DNA from: a virus
Length of the DNA stretch: 51,471 nucleotides
IMG/VR virus record: IMGVR_UViG_3300046525_000127
Span: 1 to 51,471 of that record
Reading direction: 5' to 3' (one strand)
Both the position numbers and the translations under genes were made by a program. Below are positions 42,697 through 51,471 of the stretch, one piece after another. Each line of letters opens with the position of its first letter. Position 1 is the stretch's first letter. The notes beneath the pieces were generated by a model that worked only from the letters and a program-made list of their open reading frames with translations, ran no database searches and had not been told where the DNA came from.

Positions 42697-43638
42697 ATGA
42701 ATTTGACTACACCGGTTTGGAATGAATCTAATCTTTGTATTGCGATTGAAGACTTTGTTTATAGCGTTTGTTTTGAACAGATGAGTGAACAACAGTTCAA
42801 ACAGTCACTCAGTACATTATATGAAGCCTTTCAGTACTTCTATTCAGCACAGTTTCACTACGCTGAATCCATCCAATATTTTATTCAGTGTAAGTATTGG
42901 ATTGATCATTTTCTGAATGGGCAACATGCTTTACACATCCTAAGTTTTAATGCTCAGCAAGTTCAAACCCTATGCTGTGTACTCTATCAATATCAAAATG
43001 ATTATTGGAATGAGCATGCTCGTTTTATCCAACAAGAACAGCAGAATCGAAATTCACTATATCAGTATCTGACTAAACTCATTACACACTATTCTGAGCT
43101 GTTATTTGTACGTGTCGATTTGGGTTATCTCGAAGAACAACAGGTCTATATAGGTATTCAAGATGTTCAACAGCATATGAATATTTTAAGAAGTCGTATC
43201 GCCAATCAAGATGGATGTTTCATGGGGTTACAGGGCTATGCATGGGCATTAGAGCAGGGGGTAGATAAAGGCTATCATTGCCACTTATTGCTAATTTATG
43301 ATCCATCCAAACGTCAGAATGACTGGTATCTCGCTGATCAGGTTTGGCAAATGTGGAACAGTATTACGGGTAATATCGGCGTGCACTTTAATTGTAATAC
43401 TACGGAGCATAAGCAGAAGTTTAAGGAACTTAATCGATTAGGTGTAGGACATATCCAGTGCAATGTTGCAATGGAAATCAGTAATGCTTTGAATACTGCT
43501 ATGTATCTGGTCAACCCTGAAAAATATGCACAACACTTACGAGTTAAGATACCGTATATGCGTAGTTTTGGTACAGGTCAATTTGAAGTGCATTGGCGTA
43601 GAGGTATTGCACAAACCTTGCAGCGATGTGGATTCTAG
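42697..43638 (+). CDS. YagK/YfjJ domain (inovirus Gp2-type) protein
   Basis: 313 residues. The C-terminal domain is clear: LLFVRVDLGYL, VQQHMNILRSRI, GYAWALEQGVDKGYHCHLLLIYDP with an intact H-x-H, then WYLADQVWQMWNSITGN and a C-terminal MYLVNPEKYAQHLRVK. Such proteins occur in P4-like satellites and integrated filamentous phage remnants, where a role in replication is suspected. The N-terminal 110 residues are helical. Confidence 0.78.
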   Translation: MNLTTPVWNESNLCIAIEDFVYSVCFEQMSEQQFKQSLSTLYEAFQYFYSAQFHYAESIQYFIQCKYWIDHFLNGQHALHILSFNAQQVQTLCCVLYQYQNDYWNEHARFIQQEQQNRNSLYQYLTKLITHYSELLFVRVDLGYLEEQQVYIGIQDVQQHMNILRSRIANQDGCFMGLQGYAWALEQGVDKGYHCHLLLIYDPSKRQNDWYLADQVWQMWNSITGNIGVHFNCNTTEHKQKFKELNRLGVGHIQCNVAMEISNALNTAMYLVNPEKYAQHLRVKIPYMRSFGTGQFEVHWRRGIAQTLQRCGF

Positions 43639-43708
43639 ATCAATCCACCATTAAAAAGTTACAGCACTCCTAAGTCTATGAAATAAATAGCTTAGGATGT
43701 GTTTTACC

Positions 43709-44575
43709 ATGACGACTTACAACGAATCACAAACATTTTGTGAAATTGAAAACTTTGTTCAAGCAATCTTAGCCAATCAAATCAGTGTTGAACAATTCAA
43801 ACAGCAGATCATTCCCTTGATTAAGAAATCTAGACGATTTTTTGTAGATGGGAATAATTACATCGCTGCCATTATTGTGTTTAAACATCTTGAGCAGATT
43901 ATCTTTAAAGCGAATGCCTTTAGGTTTTATGATTCTATTCAAGACTTACCTGATCATGTGGTGGAAGGTTTTATAAAATATGTACACGATCAAGTTGGGT
44001 TGATTGAAGCGGATTATCAATATGATCAGAACGAGTATAAGAAACAGGTGAAAAAGGCTGAACGCTTCTTATCAGAATGTATACAGCAGCAGGATCAATT
44101 GACCATCTTTCCAATTTATTTAGGCATTAAACCTGAAGCGCTATCAGTGATTCGCTTATATGATCTAGATCTTTACTTAAGTACTTTTCTAAAGTTAATT
44201 CGCTCCAGAGATACTGAGCTGTTTCGTTCCATTCATTCGGTGATTTGGCAGATTAAACATGATCCAGAGCAGGGCTACTATGTTCAGTTATTCTGTGTCT
44301 ATGCTGGACAGGCACAAGCTGTAACTCTAACGGATCATGCGCGTAGAATCGGTGAGCAATGGTTGGATATAACCAATGGTTATGGAGCCGTTTCATTTGA
44401 AGAGCATGACTTGAAAGGTATATCGGTAAACTGTTTGGATGACAAGCAGATTCAACGTGCTTTGCAAGCGGTAAAAACCCGTTTAAACAACCATGCTAGA
44501 AATCATTACTTAAGATTGGCAAGACATCGTAGAAAGACCTTCGATTGTCAGCGGATAGGTCTGAGTTTGGTTTAA
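43709..44575 (+). CDS. Diverged paralog of the YagK/YfjJ protein
   Basis: 288 residues from ATG 43709, whose start aligns with its neighbour (MTTYNESQTFCEIENFV against MNLTTPVWNESNLCIAIEDFV). The domain pattern remains (IFPIYLGIKPEALSVI, VIWQIKHDPEQGYYVQLFCVYAG) but the H-x-H is replaced by Y-x-Q, so any catalytic function is probably lost. Last gene of the second element before host DNA. Confidence 0.65.
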   Translation: MTTYNESQTFCEIENFVQAILANQISVEQFKQQIIPLIKKSRRFFVDGNNYIAAIIVFKHLEQIIFKANAFRFYDSIQDLPDHVVEGFIKYVHDQVGLIEADYQYDQNEYKKQVKKAERFLSECIQQQDQLTIFPIYLGIKPEALSVIRLYDLDLYLSTFLKLIRSRDTELFRSIHSVIWQIKHDPEQGYYVQLFCVYAGQAQAVTLTDHARRIGEQWLDITNGYGAVSFEEHDLKGISVNCLDDKQIQRALQAVKTRLNNHARNHYLRLARHRRKTFDCQRIGLSLV

Positions 44576-44602
44576 ATGGATGCTCTTTGCTCTGAGTGAT
44601 CA

Positions 44603-45514
44603 TTATTTATCTTTCATGATTTCGTCACCAATCCAGTTTAAAAAATGATTCACTTTGAGAATGTTCTCATGGGTACGTGGATAAACTAAGTGGTGTGCAG
44701 ATATGGGTACGGATAAGTCATCAGCAAAGACTTTCACAAGTTTTCCTGAATCTAGATAATTTTGGGTAAGTAAATTGCTTTCTAGGACAAATCCAAGCCC
44801 ATGAGTTGCAGCTTCAAGTGACATATATGAGCGATCAAAACTAAAAGTATAAGGAAATTCAGGAATGCTTAACCCTTGATGTGCAAACCATTGGGGCCAT
44901 GTCACGAGTGTGGACTTTGATAAAATTAATTCTTTTTTTAGTAAATCTTTAGGCTTAGAAACAGGACTGCGCTCAAGTAATTTGGGGGAGGCAAGAACTT
45001 CTAATTTTTCACTTCGAACCGTTCTAATTTCGACGCCTGTCCAATTCGGAATACCATGACGAATATCAATATCAATTTTATCTCGTGTGAAATGAAGGTT
45101 TTCATAAGAGCAAGATAAATTCACCTGAATGAGAGGATATTGTTCTTTAAATGATTCCAATCTTGGCAATAACCACAGAAGTCCAAAGCTAGGTGAAGAA
45201 TGGATATATAAACTATCTTTTGGGCTTTTATCTGATGCTTGTTCAGTCGCTAACATCAAATTATGCAAGATAGTCGTTACATCTTGATAATAACGTTCAC
45301 CAGAAGGTGTTAAGGTCACTCCGCGTGCGCCCCTTATAAATAAGCTTTGACCAATCATTTCTTCTAGTTTTGCTATTTGATGACTGACAGCAGATGGTGT
45401 GAGGCTCAAAACCTCTGCCGCTTTTGCCACATTTCCTAACCGAGCAGTTTGTTCAAACGCTTGTAAGGTTTTTATTGCAGGCACTTGATTGTAATTTTTT
45501 TCACTATTGTTCAT
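44603..45514 (-). CDS. LysR-family regulator (GcvA-like)
   Basis: 303 residues. N-terminal winged helix-turn-helix (PAIKTLQAFEQTARLGNVAK, LSLTPSAVSHQIAKLEEMIG) and a periplasmic-binding-like effector domain (LASPKLLERSP, AATHGLGFVLESNLL). Divergent from the dehydrogenase operon with 150 bases between, so probably its regulator, responding to the operon's substrate. Confidence 0.92.
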   Translation of the reverse strand: MNNSEKNYNQVPAIKTLQAFEQTARLGNVAKAAEVLSLTPSAVSHQIAKLEEMIGQSLFIRGARGVTLTPSGERYYQDVTTILHNLMLATEQASDKSPKDSLYIHSSPSFGLLWLLPRLESFKEQYPLIQVNLSCSYENLHFTRDKIDIDIRHGIPNWTGVEIRTVRSEKLEVLASPKLLERSPVSKPKDLLKKELILSKSTLVTWPQWFAHQGLSIPEFPYTFSFDRSYMSLEAATHGLGFVLESNLLTQNYLDSGKLVKVFADDLSVPISAHHLVYPRTHENILKVNHFLNWIGDEIMKDK

Positions 45515-45664
45515 TTAAAATTCCATTTTTCTTTCGAATATCAACTAAAAATATCATAGGCATGAATATTATTCATGCCTAGTTGAGTTTAACCTTATTG
45601 CTGCTCACTGTGAAAAAAGAGAATCTAGCGATGAATAAATATGTTGAAGAAAAGAGGAATAGAC

Positions 45665-46414
45665 ATGTTACTACAAGGAAAAGTAGCGTTAATCACAGGT
45701 GCAGCATCTGAACGTGGTATTGGTCGTGCAACAGCAGAAATCTTTGCACAGCAAGGCGCCAAAGTCATTATTGTTGATCTAGATCTTGCGCAAAGCCAGC
45801 ATGCGGCTAAAGCATTGGGCGAAGGTCATTTAGGTCTAGCAGCAAATGTTGCTAATGAAGAACAAGCACACGCTGCTGTGGAACAAGCCCTTCAACACTA
45901 CGGTAAAATTGATATTTTGGTCAATAACGCAGGAATTACCCAACCTGTAAAAACATTAGATATCAAGCGTAATGATTATGACCGTATTTTGGATGTCAGT
46001 CTGCGTGGAACACTCATTATGTCTCAGGCTGTAATTCCCTCAATGAAAGAAAATGGTGGAGGAAGTATTGTGTGCTTATCATCCGTTTCGGCACAACGAG
46101 GTGGTGGTATTTTTGGTGGTCCACACTACAGCGCTGCCAAAGCTGGGGTTTTAGGATTAGGTAAAGCGATGGCACGTGAATTTGGTGCAGATAATATTCG
46201 TGTGAATTCACTTACACCAGGTCTGATTCAAACAGATATTACTGGTGGTCTAATGCGGGATGATCGTCGTCATGACATTCTTGCAGGTATTCCACTTGGT
46301 CGCTTAGGTAAAGCTCAAGATGTTGCAAATGCAGCATTATTCTTAGCCAGTGATCTATCAGCCTATTTAACAGGTGTAACTTTAGATGTAAATGGCGGAA
46401 TGCTGATTCACTAA
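45665..46414 (+). CDS. Short-chain dehydrogenase/reductase
   Basis: 249 residues from ATG 45665, with GAGGA six bases upstream; the frame is open to 45641. Classical SDR: nucleotide-binding TGAASERGIGRATAE, NNAG at LVNNAGITQP, catalytic Ser in LSSVSAQ, YSAAK with Tyr and Lys, and C-terminal GVTLDVNGGM. Probably oxidises a sugar or polyol before the transketolase step. First gene of the host operon. Confidence 0.9.
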   Translation: MLLQGKVALITGAASERGIGRATAEIFAQQGAKVIIVDLDLAQSQHAAKALGEGHLGLAANVANEEQAHAAVEQALQHYGKIDILVNNAGITQPVKTLDIKRNDYDRILDVSLRGTLIMSQAVIPSMKENGGGSIVCLSSVSAQRGGGIFGGPHYSAAKAGVLGLGKAMAREFGADNIRVNSLTPGLIQTDITGGLMRDDRRHDILAGIPLGRLGKAQDVANAALFLASDLSAYLTGVTLDVNGGMLIH

Positions 46415-46494
46415 AACTCAGTATTAGTATTAGAAAATTTAAAATAGAGACATGGCCATGAGAGGATATTGTGGCCAAATGTAAAGGGACTCGC

Positions 46495-47796
46495 ATGATG
46501 GATACCGTATTTTCATCTGATACAGATGCTATTCGTAAATCTGCATATCGAAAAATTGCATTTCGGTTGATGCCATTTTTAATGCTTTGTTATTTTTGTG
46601 CTTACCTAGACCGTGTAAATGTTGGTTTTGCAAAACTTCAAATGATGAGTGATTTACAGTTCAGTGAAGCTGTTTATGGACTTGGCGCAGGTATTTTCTT
46701 TATAGGATATTTCTTATGTGAAGTACCCAGCAATATTGTGCTGCATAAAGTTGGTGCTCGACGTTGGATTGCTCGGATCATGATTACATGGGGTATTTTG
46801 TCAGGCTGTTTTGCATTTGTTGAAACAGAGTGGCAATTCTATACCTTACGCTTCTTACTCGGTGTTGCTGAAGCTGGATTAGCGCCAGGTTTATTACTTT
46901 ATCTTACATATTGGTTCCCATCTTATCGTCGGGCCCGTATGACTGTGCTGTGGTTTATTGCGATCCCAATTTCAGGAATGATTGGTGGACCTCTGTCTGG
47001 CTTAATCATGGATCAAATGAACAATGTGCAAGGATGGCATGGTTGGCAATGGATGTTTGTGCTTGAAGCTATACCTACTGTGGTTGTTGGTTTATTAGTC
47101 CTCGCAGTTCTAAAAGATTCTGTTCAAGATGCACATTGGTTAACAAGTGCTGAAAAGAATTTAGTTCAGCAAGAAATCGCACAAGATAATCAGCAGAAAG
47201 AAGGGCATAGCAGTATTAAAGACTTCATTAGTGATAAACGCTTGTGGTTACTTGCTGGAATCTACTTTTGTGTCGTAATGGGACAATATGCAATTACTTT
47301 CTGGTTGCCGACATTAATTCGTAACTCGGGTATTAGTGATAACTGGCATATTGGCTTGTTGACCAGTCTACCTTATATGTGTGCCATAGTTGTAATGCTG
47401 TTAGCTGGTCGTAGCGGAGATCACTTTAGAGAGCGTCGCTGGCATTTAATTATTCCTATGTGTGCTGGTGCAATTGCACTGACCTTCGCAACATTGTTTG
47501 CGTCAAATCTAACCCTATCACTGATTTGTTTATGTATTGCGGCATCAGGTGTACTCACCGCATCTTCTTTGTTTTGGATGTTGCCAACCAACTTTTTAGG
47601 TGGTGTTTCAGCTGCCGCAGGTATTGCTGGAATCAATAGTTTTGCCAATCTCGCTGGATTTTGTTCTCCGTTTCTCATCGGCTGGATTACGACTAATACA
47701 GGTTCGAATGCCATAGGTATGTTCTTAATCACAGCAGTCTTAGTTGTCGGTGCCAGCCTAGTACTGCGCGTTCCAGCAAAACTGGTTAATCGTTAA
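46495..47796 (+). CDS. MFS transporter, anion:cation symporter-like
   Basis: 433 residues from ATG 46495 (AAGGGA upstream); GTG 46471 is less likely. Twelve membrane helices, with the family signature CYFCAYLDRVNVGFAKLQM in helix 1 and YLTYWFPSYRRARM in the loop after helix 4, typical of the ACS family that imports organic and sugar acids. Substrate unknown. Adjoins the transketolase genes. Confidence 0.88.
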   Translation: MMDTVFSSDTDAIRKSAYRKIAFRLMPFLMLCYFCAYLDRVNVGFAKLQMMSDLQFSEAVYGLGAGIFFIGYFLCEVPSNIVLHKVGARRWIARIMITWGILSGCFAFVETEWQFYTLRFLLGVAEAGLAPGLLLYLTYWFPSYRRARMTVLWFIAIPISGMIGGPLSGLIMDQMNNVQGWHGWQWMFVLEAIPTVVVGLLVLAVLKDSVQDAHWLTSAEKNLVQQEIAQDNQQKEGHSSIKDFISDKRLWLLAGIYFCVVMGQYAITFWLPTLIRNSGISDNWHIGLLTSLPYMCAIVVMLLAGRSGDHFRERRWHLIIPMCAGAIALTFATLFASNLTLSLICLCIAASGVLTASSLFWMLPTNFLGGVSAAAGIAGINSFANLAGFCSPFLIGWITTNTGSNAIGMFLITAVLVVGASLVLRVPAKLVNR

Positions 47797-47811
47797 TAAG
47801 AGAAGTTAATC

Positions 47812-48657
47812 ATGTCAAATATTAATAAAGAAGCTCGTATTGCTGAACTCCAGCAACGTGCATATAACATTCGTCAACATGCGTTACGTATGGGACAAGT
47901 ACAGGGCCAAGGTTATGTTGGACAGGCCTTAGGTGCAGCTGATCTACTTGCAGTTTCTTATTTTCATGCAATGAAATATCAGCCTGACAATCCTGAGTGG
48001 GAAGGAAGAGATCGCTTTTATCTTTCAATAGGTCATTATGCAATTGCTTTATATGCTGCTTTGATCGAAGCAAAAGTTATTCCAATTGAAGAACTAGAAA
48101 CGTATGGTTCTGATGACAGTCGTTTACCTATGTCAGGCATGGCAACTTATACCCCTGGTATGGAAATCACAGGTGGTTCATTGGGTCACGGTTTAGGCAT
48201 TGCGGTAGGTGCTTGCCTCGGATTAAAGCAAAAGAAATCAGAGTCTTTTGTTTATAACTTCCTATCAGATGGTGAACTCAATGAGGGCTCGACATGGGAA
48301 GCCGTCATGTCGGCTTCACATTGGAAGTTAGATAATCTCATTGCAATTATTGATGTGAATAATCAGCAAGCCGATGGGCATTCAAGTGAAATTCTAGCTT
48401 TTGAACCAATTGTAGATCGTTGGCAGTCTTTTGGTTGGTATACCCAACGCGTAGATGGCAACAATATGGAAGCTTTACTTGACGCTTTCGATCAAGCGAA
48501 ATGCCACGAAGGAACATGCCCAAGAGTCATTATTTGCGATACCAAAATGGGTAAAGGTGTTTCATTTTTAGAAAGCCGTGAAAAAACACATTTTATTCGC
48601 GTGGATGAACGCGAATGGGATGAAGCTTTAAACATATTAACCCATTACGGCAAATAA
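47812..48657 (+). CDS. Transketolase, N-terminal subunit
   Basis: 281 residues. Carries the thiamine-diphosphate site: GGSLGHGLGIAVGACLGL and SDGELNEGSTWEAVMSASHW continuing to IIDVNNQQADG (the GDG-x(n)-NN pattern, here with SDG). Split transketolases work as a pair with the C-terminal subunit encoded 13 bases downstream. Transfers two-carbon units between sugar phosphates; the actual substrate is unknown. Confidence 0.9.
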   Translation: MSNINKEARIAELQQRAYNIRQHALRMGQVQGQGYVGQALGAADLLAVSYFHAMKYQPDNPEWEGRDRFYLSIGHYAIALYAALIEAKVIPIEELETYGSDDSRLPMSGMATYTPGMEITGGSLGHGLGIAVGACLGLKQKKSESFVYNFLSDGELNEGSTWEAVMSASHWKLDNLIAIIDVNNQQADGHSSEILAFEPIVDRWQSFGWYTQRVDGNNMEALLDAFDQAKCHEGTCPRVIICDTKMGKGVSFLESREKTHFIRVDEREWDEALNILTHYGK

Positions 48658-48670
48658 GGAGTCTAGATCC

Positions 48671-49675
48671 ATGAGCCAATTAGCGAACTCTCCTAAGAAA
48701 AAATTAAAAACGTCTGCCATGATTGCTTCGATTGCTGCAGAAGGGCAACCAACCAAGTCTGCACCATTTGGGCATGCTTTAAATGCGCTAGCGAAAGAGC
48801 GTGATGATATTGTTGGATTATCAGCAGATCTATCCAAATATACAGATCTACATATTTTCGCGAATCAAAATCCAGATAAGTTCTTTCAAATGGGAATGGC
48901 AGAACAACTCCTAATGAGTGCTGCTGCTGGATTAGCTCGAGAAGGCTTCGTTCCTTTTGCCACGACTTATGCTGTCTTTGCTTCACGCCGAGCTTACGAT
49001 TTTATCTGTATGGCGATTGCCGAAGATAATCTAAATGTGAAAATTGTAGCAGCCCTTCCTGGTTTAACTACAGGATATGGACCAAGTCACCAAGCAACAG
49101 AAGATATTGCCATTTTCCGTGGAATGCCAAACCTAATGATCATTGATCCATGTGATGCATTGGAAATTGAACAGGCTATTCCACAAGTTGCTGCTCATCA
49201 AGGTCCTGTTTATATGCGCTTATTGCGTGGTCAAGTTCCATTGGTACTGGATAAATATAACTACCAATTTAAATTAGGTAAGGCCCAAGTCATTAAGCCA
49301 GGTAAAGATCTCTTGATTATCTCTACTGGATTACTGACCATGCGTGCGCTTGAGGCTGCTGAAGAACTTGAAAAAGAGGGAATTGAGGTTTCAGTTTTAC
49401 ATGTCCCAACCATTAAGCCTCTTGATGAAGAAACGATTTTAGCTGAAGTTGCAAAAGGAGGTCGACCTGTACTTACTGCTGAAAATCATTCTGTGGTTGG
49501 GGGCTTAGGTGAAGCAGTTGGAACCTTGTTATTAAGAAATGGGCAACATCCACGTTTTGACATGATTGGGTTACCCGATGCATTTTTAGATGCAGGTGCA
49601 CTGCCAACACTACATGATCGTTATGGTATTTCTACAGAAGCCGTTAAAGAGAAAATTAAAAATCATTTAACCTAA
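48671..49675 (+). CDS. Transketolase, C-terminal subunit
   Basis: 334 residues. Pyrimidine-binding domain with the catalytic Glu in FFQMGMAEQLLMSAAAGLA and the loop LPGLTTGYGPSHQATEDIA, and the C-terminal transketolase domain (GLLTMRALEAAEELEKEGIE, VTAEN-like VLTAENHSVVGGLGEAVG). GGAGT upstream. Partner of the preceding gene. Confidence 0.92.
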   Translation: MSQLANSPKKKLKTSAMIASIAAEGQPTKSAPFGHALNALAKERDDIVGLSADLSKYTDLHIFANQNPDKFFQMGMAEQLLMSAAAGLAREGFVPFATTYAVFASRRAYDFICMAIAEDNLNVKIVAALPGLTTGYGPSHQATEDIAIFRGMPNLMIIDPCDALEIEQAIPQVAAHQGPVYMRLLRGQVPLVLDKYNYQFKLGKAQVIKPGKDLLIISTGLLTMRALEAAEELEKEGIEVSVLHVPTIKPLDEETILAEVAKGGRPVLTAENHSVVGGLGEAVGTLLLRNGQHPRFDMIGLPDAFLDAGALPTLHDRYGISTEAVKEKIKNHLT

Positions 49676-49835
49676 GAGAATCCAATTCTGTTAGTGAATT
49701 GAGCATGGTATGTGACAGGAGTCCCGCCATGCTGCAATTTTATCACACCACTTTTACTCCATTTAATCATTCAAAATAGCTCATTCAATTAGCTGTTTAG
49801 GGAAACTTATATTCAAAATTTGCAGGGATTGTGCA

Positions 49836-51098
49836 ATGAAAAAAAGTAATTTTTTATGTCTTATTGGTGTACTTATTGGAACAAATACAGTTTGTTTTGC
49901 TGAGAGCTTATTTGATGTGAATCGGACAAATTTAACAGGGGACTGGGGTGGTGAACGAACAGCTCTAGCAGATAAAGGAATCAAATTTGATGGTAGTTCT
50001 AATCTCGATATTGCTTACTTAGCAGATGGTGGATATGCCCCACGACAAGACCCAACATATGTTAGCCAGTTTTCACTGGGTTCAATCTTAGATTTAGAAA
50101 AGTTGTTAAATGTAGACGGGGTGAGTGTTCGAGCATTAGTTATGGCAAGACAAGGACAGAGCGTATCAGTAGAACAGATTTCCGATCCGCAAGCACCACA
50201 ATTGGCCAATGTACAGGCAAACTATGGTCGAGGTAATTCGGGTACAAGGCTTGCAGAACTGTCGATTGAAAAGAATTTTAGGAACGCAGCTACCAGTATT
50301 CGAGTTGGGCGTTTTGCCATGGGAACCTATTTCAATGTGATGTCTTGTGACTTTCAAAATAATTCATTTTGCGGTGCACAAATGGGGAAATGGCAAGGCA
50401 GTAAATGGATTAATGCACCTGTAAGCCAATGGGCTCTAATGTCTAAATATAGTTTTAACCCTGAGGCCTTTATACAATTTGGTGTATTCGAATATAACCC
50501 AAAAAACTTGGAAGAAAGTGAAGGTTGGAATTTTAGTACGAATGATGCAGATGGTGTGAATATTCCGGTTGAATTTGTATGGCAGCCTAAAAAAGGAATA
50601 AATGAATTACCAGGGATATATCGTCTTGGTGGATTTTACAATACAGCTCATGATGTTAAAAATCAGAAGGATATTGTTACTGGAGAGCTGCAAGATCATA
50701 CATATGGTATGTGGGGAGTTGCGGAACAACAATTAACCCAAAAAGACTCAACTCATCAGGGATTGTATGCCTTTATGAACTTTAGCTTTCATGATCAAAC
50801 CACTAACAAAGTTGAAAATATGCAACAAATGGGGTTGAAATATGTTGGACTTTTAAATCATCATCCTAATGATATTGTTGGTTTTGCTGTGAATAGAGTT
50901 GATGTTAGTGATCGTTACAGTCAAATACACCAAGTCCTTAACAAGGAGGCTGAATATAACATTGAGTTGAACTATTCATATTTCCCAATGAAATGGTTGA
51001 TGCTTAGACCTAATATTCAATATGTAATCAATCCTGGAGCAACGAATTATGTTGATAATGCTTTAGTGCTAGGCTTAAGCTCGAAAATTATTTTTTAA
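49836..51098 (+). CDS. OprB-family carbohydrate-selective porin
   Basis: 420 residues. Signal peptide MKKSNFLCLIGVLIGT...VCFA, cut before ESLFD; then the OprB start LTGDWGGERTALADKGIKFD. Ends with KIIF, an aromatic C-terminal residue recognised by the outer-membrane assembly machinery. 160 bases behind the transketolase, with a GCATGG/CCATGC hairpin between, so it may be partly uncoupled. Likely lets the operon's substrate through the outer membrane. Confidence 0.88.
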   Translation: MKKSNFLCLIGVLIGTNTVCFAESLFDVNRTNLTGDWGGERTALADKGIKFDGSSNLDIAYLADGGYAPRQDPTYVSQFSLGSILDLEKLLNVDGVSVRALVMARQGQSVSVEQISDPQAPQLANVQANYGRGNSGTRLAELSIEKNFRNAATSIRVGRFAMGTYFNVMSCDFQNNSFCGAQMGKWQGSKWINAPVSQWALMSKYSFNPEAFIQFGVFEYNPKNLEESEGWNFSTNDADGVNIPVEFVWQPKKGINELPGIYRLGGFYNTAHDVKNQKDIVTGELQDHTYGMWGVAEQQLTQKDSTHQGLYAFMNFSFHDQTTNKVENMQQMGLKYVGLLNHHPNDIVGFAVNRVDVSDRYSQIHQVLNKEAEYNIELNYSYFPMKWLMLRPNIQYVINPGATNYVDNALVLGLSSKIIF

Positions 51099-51225
51099 AA
51101 ATATGTCTACTAAAATTTGAGTTGTGTTTTTAAGCTGTTGATATTAAAATAAATAATATTGTTATAGTTAAAAGAAGGGAATATTTTTATTCCCTTAATT
51201 AATGGAAAATCTTCGTTATCAATAG

Positions 51226-51471
51226 CTAAAAATTATAGGTATAGGTCAATCCGCTGTTGGTGGTGATGGTCACCTCACGCACATTTTCAGCAGCGCAACC
51301 GAGATAGACTTGGGCCACTGAGCCATAGCGCATATTTTGATAATCATAAAAGCCTTTGGTTCTACAATTACCGCGATTGATTGATACCTTGGTCAGGGTG
51401 GTTGGATCATCATTTAGTGACATGATATTGAGTTTATCCACATAGCCTGTCCCGGAATATTGCGAATGATC
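51226..51471 (-). CDS. Hypothetical protein, C-terminal part (start outside the window)
   Basis: Frame open to the window edge. Visible part about 81 residues with GYVDKLNIMSLNDDPTTL, two cysteines (RGNCRTKGF and LGCAAENV) and a beta-rich end TITTNSGLTYTYNF. Possibly a secreted or surface protein; not recognised. Confidence 0.5.
   Translation of the reverse strand, partial: DHSQYSGTGYVDKLNIMSLNDDPTTLTKVSINRGNCRTKGFYDYQNMRYGSVAQVYLGCAAENVREVTITTNSGLTYTYNF

Noticed and set aside
1-51471. CRISPR arrays, insertion sequences, rRNA or complete tRNA genes
   Set aside because: No regularly spaced repeats, no transposase frame and no complete tRNA or rRNA sequence were seen anywhere in the window.

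Overview
The window looks like an Acinetobacter chromosome segment (inference from the AT-rich codon use, the style of the prophage proteins and the metabolic genes; no rRNA or marker gene is present). It holds a nearly complete P2-type prophage, a second small integrative element beside it, and a stretch of host chromosome.

Positions 1 to about 38,040 are the prophage. At the left edge is a tyrosine integrase cut by the window border. Then comes a leftward early block: excisionase-like protein, primase-helicase, Ogr-type zinc-finger late activator and a ribbon-helix-helix protein. It is divergent from a rightward CI-like repressor and a RexA-like exclusion protein. Next is a leftward antirepressor operon headed by a C4-type antisense RNA (7842-7914). 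A cargo block follows (8.2-15.8 kb): two paralogous two-helix membrane proteins, three other membrane proteins, and a restriction-modification pair (MvaI/BcnI-type nuclease and a C5-cytosine methyltransferase). The late genes then follow P2 order on the minus strand, in groups D-U-T-E'-E-FII-FI, H-like-I-J-W-V, and S-R-lysin-holin-X-L-M-N-O, with P-Q on the plus strand. Between V and S sits a second cargo site with a second, sequence-unrelated C4 antisense RNA module controlling a Rha-type antirepressor, and a divergent gene for a probable PD-(D/E)XK nuclease.

A 27-bp dyad occurs three times, exactly where P2 has its late promoters (upstream of FI, upstream of V, and between O and P). It is the likely binding site of the Ogr-like activator. 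Past Q lie a terminator, a GC-rich cos-like sequence, a dense cluster of GTTAC/GTAAC repeats that could be the replication origin read by the primase-helicase, and a 20-bp copy of the 3' end of a tmRNA/tRNA gene (likely attR in ssrA).

Positions 38,040 to about 44,600 hold a second integrase directly behind that att copy and three related proteins of the YagK/YfjJ (inovirus Gp2-like) type: a second element stacked at the same site. From 44,603 on is host chromosome: a LysR regulator divergent from a short-chain dehydrogenase, MFS transporter, split transketolase and OprB-type porin, probably one carbohydrate or polyol uptake and catabolism operon.

The most notable observations are two orthogonal C4 antisense-RNA/antirepressor switches in one prophage, an orphan RexA-like gene behind the repressor, a tail-sheath gene interrupted by a single in-frame stop after an extra domain, and the GTTAC repeat cluster.
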